The notes under the pieces are model-generated. The model saw only the letters and a program-made list of their open reading frames with translations, was not told the DNA's origin and searched no databases. Of a stretch of 9,182 bases of DNA, positions 7,340 through 9,182 are shown piece by piece. The translations under genes and the position numbers were made by a program. The stretch is from contig JAGWLJ010000039.1 of NCBI GenBank assembly GCA_028873275.1, forward strand, positions 1 through 9,182, given 5' to 3'. The number at the start of each line of letters is the position of its first letter. Position 1 is the first letter of the stretch. The stretch comes from Pseudomonadota bacterium. GTDB taxonomy: Bacteria > Pseudomonadota > Alphaproteobacteria > Rickettsiales > SXRF01.

Positions 7340-7368
7340 TTGACCCACCATTAAAAAAATGTTAATAT
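7340..7368 (+). promoter_or_regulatory. Sigma-70-type promoter P1 with CtrA-like TTAA-N7-TTAA box
   Basis: TTGACC (7340-7345) and TAATAT (7363-7368) are separated by exactly 17 bases, a near-ideal housekeeping promoter; initiation is predicted near 7375. TTAA at 7351-7354 and at 7362-7365 are spaced by 7 bases, matching the alphaproteobacterial CtrA consensus TTAA-N7-TTAA and overlapping the -10. A site in this position would normally repress, but regulation is inference. The second unit has the same elements with the same spacing 790 bp downstream. Confidence 0.75.
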
Positions 7369-7376
7369 AAAAGTGT

Positions 7377-7428
7377 TGTTTTCTGTCTACGGATAGACAT
7401 TGTTGCGGCCAAATACGGGTTGCAACAG
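7377..7428 (+). ncRNA. Conserved two-hairpin 5' leader RNA, copy 1
   Basis: Hairpin 1 is TGTCTA (7384-7389), loop CGGA, TAGACA (7394-7399). One base later, hairpin 2 pairs 7401-7410 with 7418-7427 (10 bp, including two G-U pairs) around a 7-base loop. The 52 bases match copy 2 (8167-8218) at 46 positions by my count, without gaps. The differences are at the linker (7400), three loop positions, and paired positions 7406 and 7407 (C-G to U-G, and G-U to A-U), so pairing is kept. The motif starts within a few bases of the predicted transcript start. It could protect the mRNA 5' end or bind a ligand, protein or small RNA. I do not recognise it as a known riboswitch. Confidence 0.65.
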
Positions 7429-7440
7429 AAAATGGGAGTC

Positions 7441-7520
7441 TCGGTGTGCGTAACACCGAATCCATAGTATGCGCAGGAGGCTAAGTCGTCACAATTCGTG
7501 GCGGATAGACCTCCTTGGAG
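7441..7520 (+). promoter_or_regulatory. Structured leader with AGGAGG and an anti-SD-like stretch before the SD
   Basis: A perfect 7-bp hairpin TCGGTGT/ACACCGA (7441-7447, 7453-7459) is followed by AGGAGG (7475-7480), which has no start codon at a usable distance. Then comes ACCTCCTT (7509-7516), identical to the anti-Shine-Dalgarno end of 16S rRNA. The true SD, GGAG (7517-7520), lies 9 bases before the ATG at 7530. CCTCCT can pair with AGGAGG at 7475, which would hold the leader in a long hairpin next to the SD. Whether this controls translation is inference. Confidence 0.45.
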
Positions 7521-7529
7521 ATTTCCAAA

Positions 7530-8030
7530 ATGCGCAAGATGCTCAGCAGCCTCGTGTCCGTTCTGGCCATCGTCGTCCTCCCGGCCTTCGGCCAGGAGGA
7601 GGAGATGCCAAAGCTCACCGAGGCCCATGGAAAGGCCATCGGCGGTTGGGGCGACCCGACAAAGCTGACGGACGACGCCTTCACCCGTGTGACCGTGATA
7701 AAAAACGGTCAGAAGGCGGAGATCGTTGCCACAACGGTCACTGGACGCGCAACCGGCCTTAAGATCGACATGGGTCATGCCAGCGGGTACCTTGGCAAAG
7801 CCGGAAATGCCGATCTTGTCTGCGTTCGAAAAGCGGGCAGTGGCATCGCTTTGTACACCAAGTGCCCAGTGGTATTCGTCCCTTGGGACGTTGATACCAT
7901 GATGTTTGGCGAGCCGGTACTTCTCGACCCATTGGAGTACACGGACAAGGCTACCAAGCGGCGAAGTTTCCGCTACGCCGGGTCAGAAAAGGATCCTGGC
8001 TACTGCTTGATCTTCCAGAACAAGAAGTAG
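7530..8030 (+). CDS. Small secreted protein, paralogue A
   Basis: This 166-residue protein of unknown family has a signal peptide of about 21 residues (MRKMLSSLVSVLAIVVLPAFG) ending before QEEEMP. The ATG at 7530 is preferred over an in-frame TTG at 7515, which overlaps the SD region. The mature domain is about 145 residues and contains WGD (40-42), L46, AF (50-51), YLG (87-89), AGSGIA (102-107), VVFVPWD (114-120) and FG (126-127). The same landmarks occur in the protein encoded at 8337, so the two are paralogues. C98, C112 and C159 are unpaired in number; one or two disulfides are possible. The gene has its own promoter, leader and terminator. Use of GAG, AAG and TTC seems higher than in the operon, consistent with strong expression or different ancestry. 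The product is probably periplasmic, outer-membrane associated or secreted. No function is assigned. Confidence 0.82.
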   Translation: MRKMLSSLVSVLAIVVLPAFGQEEEMPKLTEAHGKAIGGWGDPTKLTDDAFTRVTVIKNGQKAEIVATTVTGRATGLKIDMGHASGYLGKAGNADLVCVRKAGSGIALYTKCPVVFVPWDVDTMMFGEPVLLDPLEYTDKATKRRSFRYAGSEKDPGYCLIFQNKK

Positions 8031-8037
8031 CCGCAAC

Positions 8038-8087
8038 AGCCCGCTCCTTGCGTTCCTTCGGGAACGCCGGGACGCGGGCTCTTTTTT
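8038..8087 (+). terminator. Strong rho-independent terminator with UUCG-capped inner stem
   Basis: Outer stem AGCCCGC (8038-8044) pairs with GCGGGCT (8074-8080), followed by C and six T. Inside it a second perfect stem, GCGTTCC/GGAACGC (8050-8056 and 8061-8067), is capped by the very stable tetraloop TTCG. It begins 8 bases after the stop of the first secreted-protein gene and closes that unit as a monocistronic transcript. Confidence 0.88.
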
Positions 8088-8129
8088 GCCAGAAACCCTG
8101 ATTTCAGTGCTATTTGAGCGCCAAATGCC

Positions 8130-8158
8130 TTGACATTTGGTTAAGTAACTATTAATAT
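8130..8158 (+). promoter_or_regulatory. Sigma-70-type promoter P2 with CtrA-like TTAA-N7-TTAA box
   Basis: TTGACA (8130-8135) and TAATAT (8153-8158) are separated by 17 bases. TTAA at 8141-8144 and 8152-8155 are spaced by 7 bases (CtrA-type consensus), in exactly the same position relative to the -10 as in P1, although the rest of the spacer sequence differs. Retention of the boxes while the spacer diverges suggests a real operator. The binding protein is inferred. Confidence 0.78.
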
Positions 8159-8166
8159 TTAAATAC

Positions 8167-8218
8167 TGTTTTCTGTCTACGGATAGACAATGTTGTAGCC
8201 GAATTTGGGTTGCAACAG
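8167..8218 (+). ncRNA. Conserved two-hairpin 5' leader RNA, copy 2
   Basis: Hairpin 1 (8174-8179 with 8184-8189, loop CGGA) is identical to copy 1. Hairpin 2 pairs 8191-8200 with 8208-8217. Two positions of its stem differ from copy 1 (8196 and 8197), yet both still pair (U-G and A-U). Three more changes lie in the loop and one in the linker at 8190. Sequence beyond 8218 no longer resembles copy 1, so the two-hairpin block is the conserved unit and the remaining leader has diverged freely. Confidence 0.65.
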
Positions 8219-8233
8219 CGAGCTTGAGTCAAA

Positions 8234-8329
8234 TCATCCTTTCACGGATGAAATGATACGGGAAGGACTTGAGTAACTTCCCACTGACGCTTTCGGGATT
8301 TTCCCAGAGGTCAGCCATACTCTAGGGGG
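8234..8329 (+). promoter_or_regulatory. Structured 5' untranslated region and SD of paralogue B
   Basis: Three successive potential hairpins fill this leader: TCATCC/GGATGA (8234-8239, 8246-8251), GGGAAG/CTTCCC (8260-8265, 8277-8282), and CTGAC/GTCAG (8284-8288, 8310-8314) enclosing GGGA/TCCC (8295-8298, 8302-8305). The SD is AGGGGG (8324-8329), 7 bases before the ATG at 8337, and lies outside them. I see no leader peptide. With the two-hairpin block, the untranslated leader is about 170 bases, unusually long for a bacterial gene. Confidence 0.45.
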
Positions 8330-8336
8330 TCACGCC

Positions 8337-8954
8337 ATGTTGCGTACCATCCTGCCCGCCCTGACCGTACTGGCCACTTTCCTCTCTCCCTGCTTCGCGC
8401 AGGACTCTTCCCCTCCTCCTCTCGAGGAGAAGAAGGTCGAGGAGAAGAAGGAAGAAAAGAAGGCCGAAGAGAAGAAGACGGAGGAGAAGAAGGCCGAGGT
8501 CAAGGAAGACACTGTCGCCGCGACCAAGGCCGCCATGGCCCGAGTCAACGCCGCCAAGCTCACCTATAATGGCACAGCGGTAAATGTTTCCGAGGCTCTG
8601 GTCACCGACATCGTGATCTGGGGTGATGCAGCAATGCTTCCCCCGGCGGCCTTCAAGACACGCCTCAAGCTGGTCGGCCGCGGCCTGACCAAGCTGCCCG
8701 CAGACGTCCACCTCGGTACCAAGACTGCGTACCTTGGTGCATCAGGCGGGTGGCACGTGTTCGTCAGCCAGGCAGCGGGCTCCGGCCTTGCCTTTGCTGA
8801 ACGGGCTCCCCGGCTGGTGGTCTTCGTCCCATTCGATGGCGCCGGCTTCGGCCTGCCATCGGTAGTGGAGGGGGTGGATAATGGGCTCGGGTATGAGTAC
8901 CATACCCCCGTCGATTACCCCACCACCGGTTACTTCTCTACACCCGTGAGGTAA
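8337..8954 (+). CDS. Small secreted protein with Glu/Lys-rich stalk, paralogue B
   Basis: This 205-residue protein of unknown family has a signal peptide of 21 residues ending SPCFA, then a Ser/Pro-rich bit and a highly charged stretch (about 30-58) built from EEKKx-like pentapeptides. Next come a helix-prone Ala-rich segment (59-75) and a globular domain. That domain shares landmarks and spacing with the protein at 7530: WGD (95-97), L101, AF (105-106), YLG (132-134), AGSGLA (147-152), VVFVPFD (161-167) and FG (171-172). Paralogue A lacks the charged stretch. The stretch could span the periplasm or bind peptidoglycan or polyanions, as in TolA/TonB-like stalks; this is inference. Apart from C19 in the signal peptide there are no cysteines. 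Expression is from its own strong promoter and structured leader. No function is assigned. Confidence 0.82.
   Translation: MLRTILPALTVLATFLSPCFAQDSSPPPLEEKKVEEKKEEKKAEEKKTEEKKAEVKEDTVAATKAAMARVNAAKLTYNGTAVNVSEALVTDIVIWGDAAMLPPAAFKTRLKLVGRGLTKLPADVHLGTKTAYLGASGGWHVFVSQAAGSGLAFAERAPRLVVFVPFDGAGFGLPSVVEGVDNGLGYEYHTPVDYPTTGYFSTPVR
8424..8507 (+). repeat. In-frame Glu/Lys codon repeat
   Basis: A purine-only-like run of GAG/GAA and AAG/AAA codons encodes imperfect EEKKx pentapeptides (x = V, A, T or E) in paralogue B. The 15-base unit recurs about five times with substitutions and slips of one codon. It is a probable product of repeat expansion, and length variation between strains would be expected. 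Confidence 0.7.
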
Positions 8955-8973
8955 GCACACGCTGGTAAACTAG

Positions 8974-8991
8974 AAAAACGGCAACGTTTTT
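8974..8991. terminator. Bidirectional hairpin with GCAA tetraloop
   Basis: AAAAACG (8974-8980) and CGTTTTT (8985-8991) are complementary around the GNRA-type loop GCAA. With A residues on one side and T residues on the other, it could terminate in either direction, but the stem has only two G-C pairs. It lies 19 bases after the stop of paralogue B. Confidence 0.5.
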
Positions 8992-8992
8992 T

Positions 8993-9023
8993 ATGCTCAT
9001 CCTAACGGATGAGCATTTTTTTT
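8993..9023. terminator. Strong rho-independent terminator between convergent genes
   Basis: ATGCTCATCC (8993-9002) pairs perfectly with GGATGAGCAT (9007-9016) around the loop TAAC, followed by a run of eight T (9016-9023). It terminates the secreted-protein unit from the left. Its T-tail abuts the stop codon of the leftward acyltransferase gene, so the hairpin also lies just downstream of that gene and may serve both. Confidence 0.88.
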
Positions 9024-9027
9024 GCCT

Positions 9028-9182
9028 TTATTCTCCCAAGCGCCGCATCAGCTTGCGTCCCGGCTGCTCGATTAGCAAATAAGTCAGCGTCGAGACGATA
9101 ATCAGCGCGCTGAAAAAGAAAAATCCCCGCAGCGGAATAGGCAGCAGGGTGTAATAGGGCGAGTATTGAAACGCATAATGCA
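9028..9182 (-). CDS. Acyltransferase-3 family membrane protein (C-terminal fragment)
   Basis: The leftward frame ends at a TAA at 9030-9028, and 50 codons are visible before the window ends. They encode an aromatic, hydrophobic helix (FFFFSALIIVSTLTYLLIE) followed by QPGRKLMRRLGE. A last membrane helix with the sequence 'Y-x-x-I-E-x-P-x-R' and a short basic tail is the hallmark of acyltransferase-3 (OafA-like) proteins, integral membrane enzymes that O-acylate surface sugars. Acetylation of the polymer made by the operon at 390 is possible but unproven; the gene is convergent and not co-transcribed with it. The start and the catalytic region are outside the window. Confidence 0.7.
   Translation of the reverse strand, partial: HYAFQYSPYYTLLPIPLRGFFFFSALIIVSTLTYLLIEQPGRKLMRRLGE

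Noticed and set aside
7384..7427. Guanidine-II (mini-ykkC) riboswitch because of tandem hairpins with ACGG
   Set aside because: That class needs ACGR tetraloops in both hairpins. Here hairpin 1 pairs through the A, leaving CGGA, and the loop of hairpin 2 is not conserved as ACGR in copy 2. The downstream genes are not guanidine exporters.
7377..8218. The repeated leader as a two-repeat CRISPR array or a mobile-element end
   Set aside because: The copies are 790 bp apart with a complete gene between them, lie in the same place relative to promoters, and have no flanking duplications or transposase.
8322..8711. Leftward 129-codon frame opposite the second secreted-protein gene
   Set aside because: Its Leu/Phe-rich run is simply the complement of the Glu/Lys codon repeat; the rightward gene has signal peptide, SD, promoter and terminator.

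Overview
The window looks like a chromosomal segment of a Gram-negative bacterium. It encodes a beta-barrel protein ending in an aromatic residue, several Sec signal peptides and an inner-membrane glycosyltransferase. Two strong promoters have a CTTGAC-type -35, and each carries a TTAA-N7-TTAA direct repeat, the spacing of the alphaproteobacterial CtrA box. An alphaproteobacterium is therefore my best guess, with modest confidence. I see no tRNA, rRNA, insertion sequence, integrase or CRISPR array.

Left edge (1-389): the first codons of a leftward gene for an exported protein, then a divergent AT-rich intergenic region. It ends in a perfect 7-bp hairpin whose loop holds the Shine-Dalgarno of the next gene.

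Polysaccharide operon (390-6617): six rightward genes so tightly packed that four junctions are 4-base ATGA overlaps and the fifth is an 11-base overlap. In order: a processive family-2 glycosyltransferase, a membrane-anchored bactofilin-like beta-helix protein, an exported alpha-helical protein resembling a family-8-type (BcsZ-like) glycosidase, a UDP-GlcNAc 2-epimerase (WecB type), a YaiO-like outer-membrane beta-barrel, and a six-span membrane protein I do not recognise. Together they read as a self-contained synthase-type exopolysaccharide machine. The epimerase would make UDP-ManNAc, the transferase would polymerise it and pass it across the inner membrane, periplasmic proteins would scaffold or trim it, and the barrel would release it. 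The parts list recalls the NfrA/NfrB/WecB system of E. coli, but with different accessory proteins. The substrate and the assembly are inferred.

Middle (6618-7252): a small single-span protein of unknown function, followed by a probable terminator.

Paired secreted-protein units (7340-9023): two consecutive transcription units of identical design. Each has a strong promoter, a nearly identical 5' leader forming two tandem hairpins, a long structured untranslated region, a small secreted protein and a strong terminator. The promoter-leader blocks lie exactly 790 bp apart without gaps. All six differences in the best-conserved 52 bases fall in loops, a linker, or at paired positions that stay paired, which points to a selected RNA structure. 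The two proteins are diverged paralogues, and the second has a Glu/Lys-rich stalk after its signal peptide. This duplicated promoter, RNA leader and secreted-protein module is the most novel-looking part of the window.

Right edge (9028-9182): the C-terminal end of a leftward acyltransferase-3 family membrane protein, convergent with the last secreted-protein gene and separated from it by two tandem hairpins.
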